The notes beneath the pieces are model-generated. The model was not told the origin of the DNA. It worked only from the letters and a program-made list of their open reading frames with translations, and did no database searches. Of a DNA stretch of 50,560 nt, positions 31,103 through 40,215 are shown one piece after another. The stretch comes from a virus: the IMG/VR virus record IMGVR_UViG_3300042923_001793, positions 1 through 50,560 of that record. The stretch is one strand, 5' to 3'. The first letter of the stretch is position 1; the number at the start of each line of letters is the position of its first letter. Made by a program: the position numbers and the translations under genes.

Positions 31103-31138
31103 AGCAATCTAGTTTAAAATACTAGGTTGCTTGTTTTT
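31103..31138 (+). terminator. Terminator between late promoter and portal gene
   Basis: AGCAATCTAG (31103-31112) pairs with CTAGGTTGCT (31122-31131), then TGTTTTTG. It lies about 45 bp after the promoter at 31026 and before the portal start, so it can act as an attenuator or define a short RNA. Confidence 0.75.
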
Positions 31139-31158
31139 GTTTCTACAAGGAGGAAAGT

Positions 31159-32745
31159 ATGGCAGATACAACTGATACAACACAATCTACAACAATTACA
31201 ACATATAATGATTTTTTAAAAAGTATATTAGAACCAAGTTCATTTAGTGGTAGAAAAGTGTTATATGCAAATTATACTCCTAAACAAATGGATAAAAATA
31301 TAATAAAATTAATACTTGAGGATATTTTTATAGAACATTTGGAAAACAAAAGAAATATAGATTATTTATATAGTTATTACAAAGGTGTGCAACCTATTTT
31401 AAAGAAAACAAAAATAGTTAGACCTGACATAAATAATAAAGTTTTAGAAAATAATGCTTTTCAAATAGTTGAATTTAAAAAAGGATATGTATTTGGAGAA
31501 CCAATACAATATGTTCAAAGAGGAGATACTTCTACTAATGAAATATCAAAATTAAATGAGCATATGTTGGCAGAAGATAAACCAACAAAAGATAAAGATT
31601 TAGCAGAATGGATGTATATTGCTGGACAAGGATATAGAATGGTATTAAACGATAAGAAAAACGAAGAAGATGATGCACCATTTGAATTATATACGTTAGA
31701 TCCTAGAGCAACATTTATAGTCTATTCAAGTAATTTTGAACACGAAAAATTATTTGGCGGAACATATTTTGATTATAGAGATTTAGTTACAAGAGAATGG
31801 AAAAGAAAATTTAGTATTTATACTGATAACCAATTTTATACATTTGAAAGTAAAATAAATAACTTTTTTAAACAACCTAGAAATATAATCTCTATTGGTG
31901 AGCCAACACCACACATATTAGGTTCAATTCCAATTATAGAATATCCGCTTAATCCATCAAGAATAGGATTGGTAGAACTTGTAATAACTACATTAGATGC
32001 TTTAAATAATATATCTTCTAATGATATGGATGATATACAACAATTTGTTCAAGCATTACTTGTATTTATAAACCAAGAAGTAGATGCAGAAGATTTTAAA
32101 TCATTACTTGCACTCGGTGGTGTTGAAATAAATACAAGTGATCCTAATAAACCAGCAGATGTTAAATTACTTACTGCAAAACTTTCTCATTCTGAAACAA
32201 AAATATTTTATGATAGATTACTTAATAATGCTTTAACTATTTGCGGAGTACCAAAGAATAGCGATAAAGCAAGTGGCGGAGATACAGGACAAGCAAGACT
32301 ATTAGGTGAAGGCTGGACAATGGCAGATATGAGAGCAAAGCAAGATGAACTTGCGTTTATCAAATCAGAAAAAGAAACACTTAAAATAGTATTAACAATA
32401 TCTAAAAAAGTTGAGAGTTCAGGAATTAAAAATTTAAGAATAAAAGATATAGATGCAAAATTTACTAGAAATAAATCAGATAATTTACTTGTTAAAGCAC
32501 AAGGATTGTTAAATATGTTTGAAGCACAAGTTGAACCTGAAACAGCATTTACAATATGTGGATTATTTAGTGATCCACACGAAGCATATACAAAAGCAAA
32601 AGCTATGTATGGAGAAAATTTTTGGAAAATCAATAGAAGTGATAAAATAAATAATTTTAATGCTTTATTAGTAGATCAAATAGCACAAGGAAATATAGTT
32701 AAAACATCAGAAACTAATAAAATACCTAGTGTTGAAAATATATAA
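31159..32745 (+). CDS. Portal protein (SPP1 gp6-like)
   Basis: 528 residues. It forms the dodecameric ring for DNA passage and neck attachment. Family hallmarks: an early helical region with NIDYLYSYYKGVQPIL, NAFQIVEFKKGYVFGEPIQYV, then ELYTLDPRATFIVYSS, PIIEYPLNPSRIGLVELVITTLDALNNISSNDMDDIQQFVQALLVF and the C-terminal KISKKVESSGIKNLRIKDIDAKFTRNKSDN. AAGGAGG ribosome site. No fused minor head protein is seen downstream. Confidence 0.9.
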   Translation: MADTTDTTQSTTITTYNDFLKSILEPSSFSGRKVLYANYTPKQMDKNIIKLILEDIFIEHLENKRNIDYLYSYYKGVQPILKKTKIVRPDINNKVLENNAFQIVEFKKGYVFGEPIQYVQRGDTSTNEISKLNEHMLAEDKPTKDKDLAEWMYIAGQGYRMVLNDKKNEEDDAPFELYTLDPRATFIVYSSNFEHEKLFGGTYFDYRDLVTREWKRKFSIYTDNQFYTFESKINNFFKQPRNIISIGEPTPHILGSIPIIEYPLNPSRIGLVELVITTLDALNNISSNDMDDIQQFVQALLVFINQEVDAEDFKSLLALGGVEINTSDPNKPADVKLLTAKLSHSETKIFYDRLLNNALTICGVPKNSDKASGGDTGQARLLGEGWTMADMRAKQDELAFIKSEKETLKIVLTISKKVESSGIKNLRIKDIDAKFTRNKSDNLLVKAQGLLNMFEAQVEPETAFTICGLFSDPHEAYTKAKAMYGENFWKINRSDKINNFNALLVDQIAQGNIVKTSETNKIPSVENI

Positions 32746-32759
32746 AATGCTTAAAAAGA

Positions 32760-32799
32760 AGCAGTATTAGAGTATCAATCTCTATACTGCTTTATTTTT
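32760..32799 (+). terminator. Terminator after portal gene
   Basis: AGCAGTATTAGAG (32760-32772) pairs with CTCTATACTGCT (32780-32791) with one bulge, then TTATTTTTA. Two more inverted repeats (ATACCA/TGGTAT near 32806 and ACTGGT/ACCAGT near 32845) fill the gap to the scaffold gene. Confidence 0.75.
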
Positions 32800-32889
32800 A
32801 TAAAATACCATTTTTACTTTGGTATATAAGTAAATACACAATTACTGGTACGACCAGTATAAAACGTAAGTGTAAAGGAGGAAATCATA

Positions 32890-33489
32890 ATGGATTTCAA
32901 AGAAAAATTATTAGAAATATTAGGAGATGACAACTCCGATAAAGTCGAAGCAATAAATAAAGTAGTTCCTACTTTTTATGTGCCAAAAGATAAATATAAT
33001 CAAATGTCAGATAGAGCTAAAACAGCAGAATCTAGAGTTACTGAACTTGATGCAGAAATTGAAAATACTAAAAATTCTCAATTAACAGATCAAGAAAAAA
33101 ATCAGAAAACATTAAAAGATGCTGAAAAAACTAAAAGTGAATATGCAAAAAAGTCAAATAGACTTGATGCAAAAGAAATTCTTATTAATGCAGGATTAAA
33201 AGCTGGAGATGAATTAGATAATTTACTTGATGGAATAGTCTCAGAAAATTTAGATGTAACAATAAAGACAGCAACTAATTTAGCAAATACATTGTCTAAA
33301 ACTAAAGAAAATTTAGAAAAGAAAATACAAGCTGACTTACTTAATGGAACTCCAAGACCAGATGGGCAAGGTATTCCACCATCAACTGTCCTTACTAAAG
33401 AAACATTTAATAAAATGACTTATACAGAAAAAATGAAAATTTATCAGACAGATCCTACAAAATATAAAGAATTATCACAAGCAGAATAA
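32890..33489 (+). CDS. Capsid scaffolding protein (GP20-like)
   Basis: 199 residues, mostly helical. A short N-terminal alpha/beta part (KLLEILGDDNSDKVEAINKVVPTFYVPKDKYNQ) is followed by a coiled coil (about 38-95) and a C-terminal half with LDAKEILINAGLKAGDELDNLLDGIVSENLDVT. This is the layout of Firmicutes siphophage scaffolds. It lies directly before the capsid gene with AAAGGAGG. Confidence 0.85.
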   Translation: MDFKEKLLEILGDDNSDKVEAINKVVPTFYVPKDKYNQMSDRAKTAESRVTELDAEIENTKNSQLTDQEKNQKTLKDAEKTKSEYAKKSNRLDAKEILINAGLKAGDELDNLLDGIVSENLDVTIKTATNLANTLSKTKENLEKKIQADLLNGTPRPDGQGIPPSTVLTKETFNKMTYTEKMKIYQTDPTKYKELSQAE

Positions 33490-33507
33490 TAAAAAGGAGA
33501 GATTAAA

Positions 33508-34563
33508 ATGACACAATTCGATAGCAAAATATTTAATGGCGAAGTATTTGGTTCATATGTAAAAACAATACCAAGTACAAAAAGATTAGAATTAATAAGA
33601 TCAAAAGCAATAGTATCAGACCAGAGCATAGCCTCTATGTTTGATGAACAAACAGGTGGTAATTATGCAACAATACCATTCAAAGGAAGAATAGGAAAAT
33701 CAACTAAAAACTATGATGGTGATACAGATATAACTGCAAATACAAGTGAAACTTATTCACAAGGAGTTGTAGTTGTAGGTAGAGCAGATGCTTGGACTGA
33801 AAAAGACTTCTCATATGAAATTACAGGTGGAGTTGACTTTATGGATAGTGTAGCTCAACAAATAGCTGAATATTGGGAAGGTGTAGATCAAGATACAATA
33901 TTAGCAATACTTGAAGGTATCTTCAATATGACAGGCGATTTCGCTACAAAACATACATATGATATATCAGCATTAGAAGGCGATGCTTGTAAAGTTGGAC
34001 AAACAACTTTAAATAGTGCAATTCAAAAAGCATGTGGAGATAACAAAAAAATATTTGCTTTAGCTTTAATGCACTCAACAGTTTCTACAAATTTAGAAAA
34101 TCTAAACTTGATAGCTAACTTAAAATATACAGATGCCGATGGAATACAAAGAGATTTACAATTAGGTACATGGAATGGTAGATTAGTAATAGTTGATGAC
34201 GATATGCCTTATGATGAAGCAACAGGAAAATATACTACATATGTTTTAGGTGTTGGTGCAATAGTTGAAACAGACTGTGGAGTTAAAGTTCCTTATGAAA
34301 TGTCAAGAGATCCAAAAACTAATGGTGGAAAAGATACATTGTATTCAAGACAAAGAAAAATATACAAACCACAAGGAATTTCATTTACTAAAAATACTAT
34401 GGCTAAATTATCTCCAACAGAAGATGAATTAAAACTTGGTGCTAACTGGGAATTAGTAAATAACGGTAAAACTGGTGAAGATAAGAAATATATTAGTGAC
34501 AAAGCAGTAGCAATAGCTAGAATAATATCTAAAGAAGATGAAACATTAGTTCCATCAGTTTAA
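33508..34563 (+). CDS. Major capsid protein
   Basis: 351 residues. It is encoded directly after the scaffold with an AAAAGGAG site and followed by connector genes. LRSKAIVSDQ-type N-arm (here LIRSKAIVSDQSIASMFDEQTGGNYATIPFKGRI), AQQIAEYWEGVDQDTILAILEGIF, ALMHSTVSTNLENLNLI and the C-terminal DKAVAIARIISKE fit an HK97-fold coat protein of the class that uses a separate scaffold. No separate protease gene is seen. Confidence 0.87.
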   Translation: MTQFDSKIFNGEVFGSYVKTIPSTKRLELIRSKAIVSDQSIASMFDEQTGGNYATIPFKGRIGKSTKNYDGDTDITANTSETYSQGVVVVGRADAWTEKDFSYEITGGVDFMDSVAQQIAEYWEGVDQDTILAILEGIFNMTGDFATKHTYDISALEGDACKVGQTTLNSAIQKACGDNKKIFALALMHSTVSTNLENLNLIANLKYTDADGIQRDLQLGTWNGRLVIVDDDMPYDEATGKYTTYVLGVGAIVETDCGVKVPYEMSRDPKTNGGKDTLYSRQRKIYKPQGISFTKNTMAKLSPTEDELKLGANWELVNNGKTGEDKKYISDKAVAIARIISKEDETLVPSV

Positions 34564-34593
34564 TAAAATAACTTAAGAAAGTAGGTGATATAA

Positions 34594-34923
34594 ATGACAC
34601 CAATTGAAGAAATGAGACTAGAAGTATTTGGAAATAAAACAGATACAACAAAAGATGATCTATTAAACTTAAAATTGAAAGAAGCAAAGGATTTATTTAT
34701 ATTGATTAAATATCCTTTTGTTAATCCAAAACCAACAGAAGTTTCAACAGAGTATTTATCTTGGGTAACAATGTGTGCAAAAGAACTCTACAACAAATAT
34801 GGAAATGAAGGTATGTCAAGTTATAGTGAAAATGGATTGTCAATTTCATACGATCAAGCAATGTCAATAATATCACCTACATTAAGAGGAATGATAGTGT
34901 CAAAGGCAGGTGTACCAAAATAA
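34594..34923 (+). CDS. Head-tail connector (gp6-like)
   Basis: 109 residues, helical bundle (PIEEMRLEVFGNKTDTTKDDLLNLKLKEAKDLFILIKYPF...YLSWVTMCAKELYNKYGNEGMSSYSENGLSISY). This is the adaptor pattern in the position right after the capsid. It binds the portal ring and begins the neck. Confidence 0.78.
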   Translation: MTPIEEMRLEVFGNKTDTTKDDLLNLKLKEAKDLFILIKYPFVNPKPTEVSTEYLSWVTMCAKELYNKYGNEGMSSYSENGLSISYDQAMSIISPTLRGMIVSKAGVPK

Positions 34924-35288
34924 TGGCTACACCTCAACAATGGCTTAAAACAATATATTTAGCAAAAAAAACGAGTTCTACACGTGATTATGAAGGTAAT
35001 GAGATAGCAACTTATAGCGCACCAATTCCGTATGAAATAAACCATCAACCAGCAAGTGGTGATAGTGATATACAAATGTATGGTGCAAGAATATTACAAA
35101 TTCAAAAAGCATTTGTAGACAAAGATAAATTTAATAATATATTTAGTGAATTTGATAAAGTCTATTTAGATGGAATAAATCCAACTGGGGAATTAATAAA
35201 TGGTTCAAAAGCTAATTATAGAGTACAAGCAGTATTAAAACAAAACAAGAAAATATTAGTTTATTTTGAAAGATTAAATAGCAAGTAG
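34923..35288 (+). CDS. Head closure / stopper protein
   Basis: 121 residues, beta-rich. It overlaps the connector stop. TRDYEGNEIATYSAPIPYEINHQPASGDSDIQMYGARILQIQKAFVDKD is typical of the stopper that seals the portal channel. Assigned by order and pattern. Confidence 0.7.
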   Translation: MATPQQWLKTIYLAKKTSSTRDYEGNEIATYSAPIPYEINHQPASGDSDIQMYGARILQIQKAFVDKDKFNNIFSEFDKVYLDGINPTGELINGSKANYRVQAVLKQNKKILVYFERLNSK

Positions 35289-35297
35289 GTGATACCT

Positions 35298-35819
35298 ATG
35301 AAACAAATTGAAACAGATATATCAGCTACAGGCTTCCAAAGGTCGCTAGCGGAAGTTATTAAGTATAGGGACAAACTTATACAAGCACAACCTAAAATCG
35401 TTTCTAGACTTGTCTACGATGGTGTGGTAATGGCGAAAGGTAATGCTAATGCTATGGTTCTTGGTGAAAATACTGATGGAGCAATAAACGGAACTAATGG
35501 TGAAGTTAATGGTGATAATGGTAGAATTTTCAACAATGAAGATGATGCAACTTATGCTGAATTTGGTGTAGGAATAGTTGGAAGTGAAAATCCACATCCT
35601 GCATTGCAAGGTTGGGTATATGATGTAAATGAACATGGTGAAAAAGGTTGGTGGTTTCCAACAACTGATGCAAGATATATTAGAAAAAAAGACAAAAGTG
35701 GACAGACTTGGGGATGGACTAAAGGTAATGCAAGTCAACCATTTATGTGGGAAACTGCAAAAAGGTTAAGAGCAATTGCACCAGATACAGTTAGCAAAAT
35801 ATTAAAGGAGATAAAATAA
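35298..35819 (+). CDS. Tail completion protein (gp10-like)
   Basis: About 173 residues. ISATGFQRSLAEVIKYRDKLIQAQPKIVSRLVYDGVVMAKGNA begins the HK97 gp10-like fold. A Gly/Asn-rich insert (about 58-82) and AEFGVGIVGSENPHP...GWWFPTTDARY...PFMWETAKRLRAIAPDT complete it. The ATG at 35298 has TAGGTGAT. It joins head and tail. Confidence 0.75.
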   Translation: MKQIETDISATGFQRSLAEVIKYRDKLIQAQPKIVSRLVYDGVVMAKGNANAMVLGENTDGAINGTNGEVNGDNGRIFNNEDDATYAEFGVGIVGSENPHPALQGWVYDVNEHGEKGWWFPTTDARYIRKKDKSGQTWGWTKGNASQPFMWETAKRLRAIAPDTVSKILKEIK

Positions 35820-35820
35820 T

Positions 35821-36252
35821 ATGGATGATGACAAATTATATGAACAAATATACAATGATATAAAAGAACATTTTATTGCACATTCAATATATTCTCCAAA
35901 TATTTTTAAGGATGTACCTTCTGAATATAATATATTTCCATTAGCAATTATACCAAGACCTGAAAGCACATTTGCAAGTGAAAATTTACACAAAGGCGAA
36001 CAAAAATTTAACATAACTTTTGAGATAAATATATATGTGAAAACAAAAGAAATAAATGGACAAACAGTACCTAAAAATATAGTAGCTAAAGAATTAAGAA
36101 AATTAGTTGATGAAATAATGTTTACCAAATATGGTATGAACAGAATAACTGATAGACCAATACCAAATTTAGATAGTGATATATTGAGAATATTTTTAAG
36201 ATACACTTGTTTGTTCGATAAGGACAAAGCAATTATTTATAGAAATAAATAA
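35821..36252 (+). CDS. Tail terminator-like protein
   Basis: 143 residues, alpha/beta (DDDKLYEQIYNDIKEHFIAHSIYS...HKGEQKFNITFEINIYVKTKEI...LVDEIMFTKYGMNR). The position before the tail tube gene fits the ring that caps the tail. Assigned mainly by order. Confidence 0.65.
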   Translation: MDDDKLYEQIYNDIKEHFIAHSIYSPNIFKDVPSEYNIFPLAIIPRPESTFASENLHKGEQKFNITFEINIYVKTKEINGQTVPKNIVAKELRKLVDEIMFTKYGMNRITDRPIPNLDSDILRIFLRYTCLFDKDKAIIYRNK

Positions 36253-36270
36253 ATAAAGAGCTTAAAAATG

Positions 36271-36310
36271 AGCAACTTGTAAGAAAATCTTACTTGTTGC
36301 TTTTATTTTA
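36271..36310 (+). terminator. Terminator before tail tube gene
   Basis: AGCAACTTGTAAG (36271-36283) pairs with CTTACTTGTTGCT (36289-36301) with two mismatches, then TTTATTTTA. The lead AGCTTAAAAATG is shared with other terminators here. Confidence 0.72.
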
Positions 36311-36334
36311 TAAAAATATAAGGGGGAAAATTAA

Positions 36335-36781
36335 ATGGAAGAAATTATAGCAATTTCTGATATTGGAACAATGCTTTATAAAAAAATAGCACCAGCAACA
36401 AATTTTAGTGAACTTATGGAAGTTACTTCTGCACCAGCAGAAGGATCAGATGCAGGTGTTATTGATGTTACAACTTTAAAAAGCAAAAAGAAACAGTCAA
36501 TACCAGATAGACCAGAAATACCAGTACAAAATTTCAATTACAATTATACACAAGCAAACAGAATTTTAGCAAATTCAGTATGTGATGGAGTTCCACATGA
36601 CTTTTTAGTTATATATCAAGATGGATCTGGTTATGTAATAACTGGACAAGCAAGTACATATAACACTGAAATAGGTGGACCGGGTAATGCTGTAAAAGGT
36701 GTATTAAACATAATTGCAACTGCAACTGCATGGAAAACAAAAGCAGAAGTAGATGAAATGATAGAGACACCATCAGTATAA
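36335..36781 (+). CDS. Major tail (tube) protein
   Basis: 148 residues, beta-rich. FSELMEVTSAPAEGSDAGVIDVTTLKSKKKQSIPDRPEIPVQNFNYNY...HDFLVIYQDGSGYVITGQASTYNTEIGGPGNAVKGVLNIIATATAW is the standard siphophage tube fold. It starts a new unit after a terminator and comes just before the chaperone genes. GGGGG ribosome site. Confidence 0.83.
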   Translation: MEEIIAISDIGTMLYKKIAPATNFSELMEVTSAPAEGSDAGVIDVTTLKSKKKQSIPDRPEIPVQNFNYNYTQANRILANSVCDGVPHDFLVIYQDGSGYVITGQASTYNTEIGGPGNAVKGVLNIIATATAWKTKAEVDEMIETPSV

Positions 36782-36811
36782 AAATTTAAAAGAATGTAGG
36801 GGGTAAAATAA

Positions 36812-37168
36812 ATGAATAAATTTCCAATAGAAATAGATGGAAAAGAGTATGTTTTCACTGTAAATAGAAATGTACTAAAAGAATTAAATATGGATTCTAA
36901 TGCAATCACAGTAGCAAAATCAATAGAAGCGGTTGAAGATATGTTTTATGTTTTCATAAAGACAAATCATCCAATGACAAAAAAAGACGCAATGCTCTTA
37001 ATGGATAAAGCAGAAGAAGAATTTGGTGGTTTCAAAACATTAGCAGAAGCTATGGGGGTAATCGCTGAAAGGGGTTTTACTATGAACGCAGATGCGACAA
37101 AGAAAATAAGTTGGCTAGAAATAGAGAGAGCCAAGAAAGCAGAGAAAACGCAAGAAGCGAAACAGTAA
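36812..37168 (+). CDS. Tail assembly chaperone, short form (gpG-like)
   Basis: 118 residues. KFPIEIDGKEYVFTVNRNVLKELNMDSNAITVAKSIEAVEDMFYVFIKTNHPMTKKDAMLLMDKAEEEFGGFKTLAEAMGVIAERGF is the N-terminal chaperone domain that binds the tape measure and tube. The zero-frame end is charged and short. A slippery GGGTTTT at codons 87-89 allows a longer form. Confidence 0.85.
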   Translation: MNKFPIEIDGKEYVFTVNRNVLKELNMDSNAITVAKSIEAVEDMFYVFIKTNHPMTKKDAMLLMDKAEEEFGGFKTLAEAMGVIAERGFTMNADATKKISWLEIERAKKAEKTQEAKQ

Positions 37169-37575
37169 AAAACGAAGAATCAGATTATTATGAAGATATT
37201 TTACTTCCTACTGCTCTTTTATACGGTATGACAGCAAAGGAGTTTTGGAATGAAGATCCAGCTTTAATGTGGTCGTACCGTTTAACTTTTATACAAAAAC
37301 AAAAAAATCAAAATTATCGTGATAATCAGTTAGCATATTTGACAGGTTTATATAACTATTCTGCTCTTTCTACAGTAATTCATAATTCATTTAGTAAAGA
37401 AAAGCCAATAGAATATATGCAACCAATTGATATAGATAAAATTGAAGAAGAAAGCAAAATGACAAGAGAAGAAAAAATTGCAAAAATGAGAAAAGAAAAT
37501 GAAGATAAAATAAGAAAAAGAGCAATGGAAATAACAGATATACTTAGTAATAATCAAAAGGAGAGTGGTAAATAA
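36812..37575 (+). CDS. Tail assembly chaperone, frameshifted long form (gpGT-like)
   Basis: A -1 ribosomal slip on G-GGT-TTT (37072-37078) would join the first 89 residues to a second frame that is open from about 37069 to 37575, giving about 254 residues. The second part (NEESDYYEDILLPTALLYGMTAKEFWNEDPALMWSYRLTFIQKQ...) is the T domain. It has no proper start or ribosome site of its own. The ratio of the two forms normally matters for tail assembly. Confidence 0.82.
37072..37078 (+). promoter_or_regulatory. Programmed -1 frameshift site GGGTTTT
   Basis: An X-XXY-YYZ heptamer in the right register of the chaperone frame (AGG GGT TTT). The -1 frame has its last stop just upstream (about 37065-37068), so slippage here is the only way to enter the second chaperone domain from this gene's start region. 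Confidence 0.82.
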
Positions 37576-39830
37576 TGGCATACGAAGTAGATAATTTAGA
37601 AATAAAAATAAAATCTCAGGCAGATGACACCATTTCTTCACTAGACAGATTAATAGGAAAAATAGCAGAATTAAAAGGAATAACAACAAGTGCGTTTAAT
37701 AACTTAAATAATGTAAATACAACTACAAATATAAATACAGTAGTTCAAGGTAGTCAAAAAGTAGTAAATGGAGTTATAAAAGCGCAAAATGAAACAAAGA
37801 AACTAGCAAATATATCAACATCTACAATAGCAAGAGTAACAGCTTTATACGCTACTTTAAAAGGTGCATACGCTACTGTTAAAAATATAGCACAAGAAAG
37901 TATAGATTATACAGAAAATTTAAATTTATTTACAGTTTCAATGGGAAGTTATTACGATAAAGCAATGAGTTTTCAAAATCAAATACATGAAGCATTTGGC
38001 ACAAATATATCAGATATGTTAAAGTATCAAGGTTTATTTATGCAGATGGCAACAAGTATGGGTGTTGCAGATAAACAAGCATACATGTTATCGGAAAACT
38101 TTTCTAAACTTGGATATGATATATCATCTTTATACAATATATCAGTTGAAGATGCTAATACAAAACTTAAGGCTGGTATGGCTGGACAAGCTGAGCCATT
38201 AAGAAGTGTTGGTATTGATATTACAGAAGCATCTTTAAGACCAATTGCAGAAGGACTTGGAATAACTGAAAGTGTTAGAAATATGACACAGGCAGAAAAG
38301 GTTATATTAAGATATATAGCTGTAATAAGACAAGCTGGAAATGCACAAGGAGATTTTGCAAGGACAATAGAAAGTCCTGCAAATCAGCTTAAAATTTTAA
38401 AAGAACAATTGGCAGAATTAGGTAGAGCAATGGCAAATACTTTTATGGGCGTTTTTGGAGCTGTACTACCATATATAAACGCTTTTGTAATGGCATTAAA
38501 AGAAGTATTTGTATGGTTAGGTACTTTTACAGGTTATACTGGAACAACTGGCGTAAGTAAAGTTACAAGTGGTGTAGCAAGTGATTTAGATAGTGCTAAC
38601 GAAAGTTCTAAAAAATTAAAAGATAACTTACAAGGATTTGATGAATTAAATTTATTGCAAGAAGATACAAGTTCAAATGATAGTGTTTCAGCAGGTAGTG
38701 GTTCAGTTAGTCCAGCTTTATTAAATGCAATGTCTGAATATGACAATTTAATGAGTAGTGTACAAATGAAAGCAACTGGAATAAGAGATAAGATAATGCA
38801 ATGGTTAGGTTTTACAAAAAATGTAAATAAAGAAACTGGAGAAGTTACTTTCACTATGGAAAATTTTGATGGTAGTAATTTAGAAAAAATTAGAGACATT
38901 TTAATAGGTATTGGTGTAGCAATTGGTATTATAAAAACACTAGAATTTATTAGTTGGATTGGTAATTTAGGTACTGCTTTGACTAACGGAAGTCTAATTT
39001 CGGGTTTAGCAAAAATGGCTGGTTTAGCAATGATTGTATATGGAGCATTTAAATTATTTGAATCTGCAAAAGATTTTTTCAATGCGGATAGTTATAATAA
39101 AGAAATAAAATCAATTAGTGATATGCTTACTGGTTTAATGATAGTAGCAGGTGGTATATTTTTAGTATTTGGTGGTATTCCAGCTTTAATTGCTTTGGTA
39201 GTAGGAGTTTTAGGAATAGGTGCTATGGCAATTATGAAACATTGGGATAGCATAAAAGAATTTTTAGGCAGATTTGCCGATTCAGTTGGAACTATATTTA
39301 AAAATGTAGGAGTTATCGTAAAGAATTTTTTTATAATAATTGGTAATGGATTAATTGGAATTATGAATGGTGCTTTATGGGCTATAAATAAAATGGTCGA
39401 ATTTGCTTTATTACCTTTTAATGCTGTAATTGCAGGAATAAATTCTCTTGCAGGAACTTCATTTAGTCAAATATCTTTCAAATTTGGATATATTCCTTTT
39501 ATTGCACCAGTTCAATCATATAAAAATGGTGGTTTTCCAAACGGAGAAGATGGTTTATTCTATGCAAATCATAGTGAGTTAGTAGGAAAATTTAGTAACG
39601 GCAAAACAGCAGTTGCAAATAATGGACAAATAGAAGCAGGCATTGAAGAAGCGTCATATAGAGGATTTATGAGAGCATTATCTACACAAGGTAATTCTAA
39701 TAAAAATTCAAATGGTAACTCAAATGTTGATTTTATAGTTAATGGTAAGAGCATGGCAAAAGCAACAATACAAGATTATAACGAAGAGGCAATAAGATTA
39801 GGTTATAAACCTATCTTGCAAAGGGGGTAG
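37575..39830 (+). CDS. Tail tape measure protein
   Basis: 751 residues. It sets tail length and helps DNA entry. N-terminal helical region (DDTISSLDRLIGKIAELKGITT...), the conserved tape measure core (NLFTVSMGSYYDKAMSFQNQIHEAFGTNISDMLKYQGLFMQMATSMGV...LKAGMAGQAEPLRSVGIDITEASL), several hydrophobic segments (about 440-560 and 590-640) and a C-terminal FANHSELVGKFSNGKTAVANNGQIEAGI motif near 670. The ATG abuts the chaperone stop. Confidence 0.9.
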   Translation: MAYEVDNLEIKIKSQADDTISSLDRLIGKIAELKGITTSAFNNLNNVNTTTNINTVVQGSQKVVNGVIKAQNETKKLANISTSTIARVTALYATLKGAYATVKNIAQESIDYTENLNLFTVSMGSYYDKAMSFQNQIHEAFGTNISDMLKYQGLFMQMATSMGVADKQAYMLSENFSKLGYDISSLYNISVEDANTKLKAGMAGQAEPLRSVGIDITEASLRPIAEGLGITESVRNMTQAEKVILRYIAVIRQAGNAQGDFARTIESPANQLKILKEQLAELGRAMANTFMGVFGAVLPYINAFVMALKEVFVWLGTFTGYTGTTGVSKVTSGVASDLDSANESSKKLKDNLQGFDELNLLQEDTSSNDSVSAGSGSVSPALLNAMSEYDNLMSSVQMKATGIRDKIMQWLGFTKNVNKETGEVTFTMENFDGSNLEKIRDILIGIGVAIGIIKTLEFISWIGNLGTALTNGSLISGLAKMAGLAMIVYGAFKLFESAKDFFNADSYNKEIKSISDMLTGLMIVAGGIFLVFGGIPALIALVVGVLGIGAMAIMKHWDSIKEFLGRFADSVGTIFKNVGVIVKNFFIIIGNGLIGIMNGALWAINKMVEFALLPFNAVIAGINSLAGTSFSQISFKFGYIPFIAPVQSYKNGGFPNGEDGLFYANHSELVGKFSNGKTAVANNGQIEAGIEEASYRGFMRALSTQGNSNKNSNGNSNVDFIVNGKSMAKATIQDYNEEAIRLGYKPILQRG

Positions 39831-39836
39831 TTTTAA

Positions 39837-40199
39837 ATGGAATTATTAGAAATAAACAATACGATATTTAAAACTCCTTCAAAATTTAAACCTAGTATTA
39901 TGTATATAAAAGAAGCAAGTAGAAATTCTGCTAATGCCACTTTAAAGCAAAAAGTAAAAGGAAAGAAAAGAAAAATTGAATGTACTTGGGCTTATTTAAC
40001 AGAAGATGAAATGCAAACACTTTTAGTTTTATGTGATAACAATGGATTAGATGAAGTTAATCTAAAATATTATGATAGTGAAGAAAAGGCTATTAAGACT
40101 GGAACATTTTATGCTAATGATAGAAATCCAGAGATATGGAAATTTTTAAACGATAAAGCAGAATATTTAAATTTTTCGTTAAGTTTTATAGAGTTTTAA
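39837..40199 (+). CDS. Distal tail protein-like (DUF6711-like)
   Basis: 120 residues, beta-rich: ELLEINNTIFKTPSKFKPSIMYIKEASRNSANATLKQKVKGKKRKIECTWAYLTEDEMQTLLVLCDNN...FYANDRNPEIWKF. It is the small structural protein regularly found between tape measure and tail-tip genes in clostridial siphophages. The exact place in the tip is unproven. Confidence 0.68.
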   Translation: MELLEINNTIFKTPSKFKPSIMYIKEASRNSANATLKQKVKGKKRKIECTWAYLTEDEMQTLLVLCDNNGLDEVNLKYYDSEEKAIKTGTFYANDRNPEIWKFLNDKAEYLNFSLSFIEF

Positions 40200-40215
40200 T
40201 AAGGGGGCAGATATT

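Noticed and set aside
37141-37175. Slippery site in the A-rich end of the short chaperone frame
   Set aside because: No heptamer there is in the right register; GGGTTTT at 37072 is.
38534-39082. 182-codon minus-strand frame inside the tape measure gene
   Set aside because: It lies wholly within a strongly supported gene on the other strand and lacks a ribosome site.
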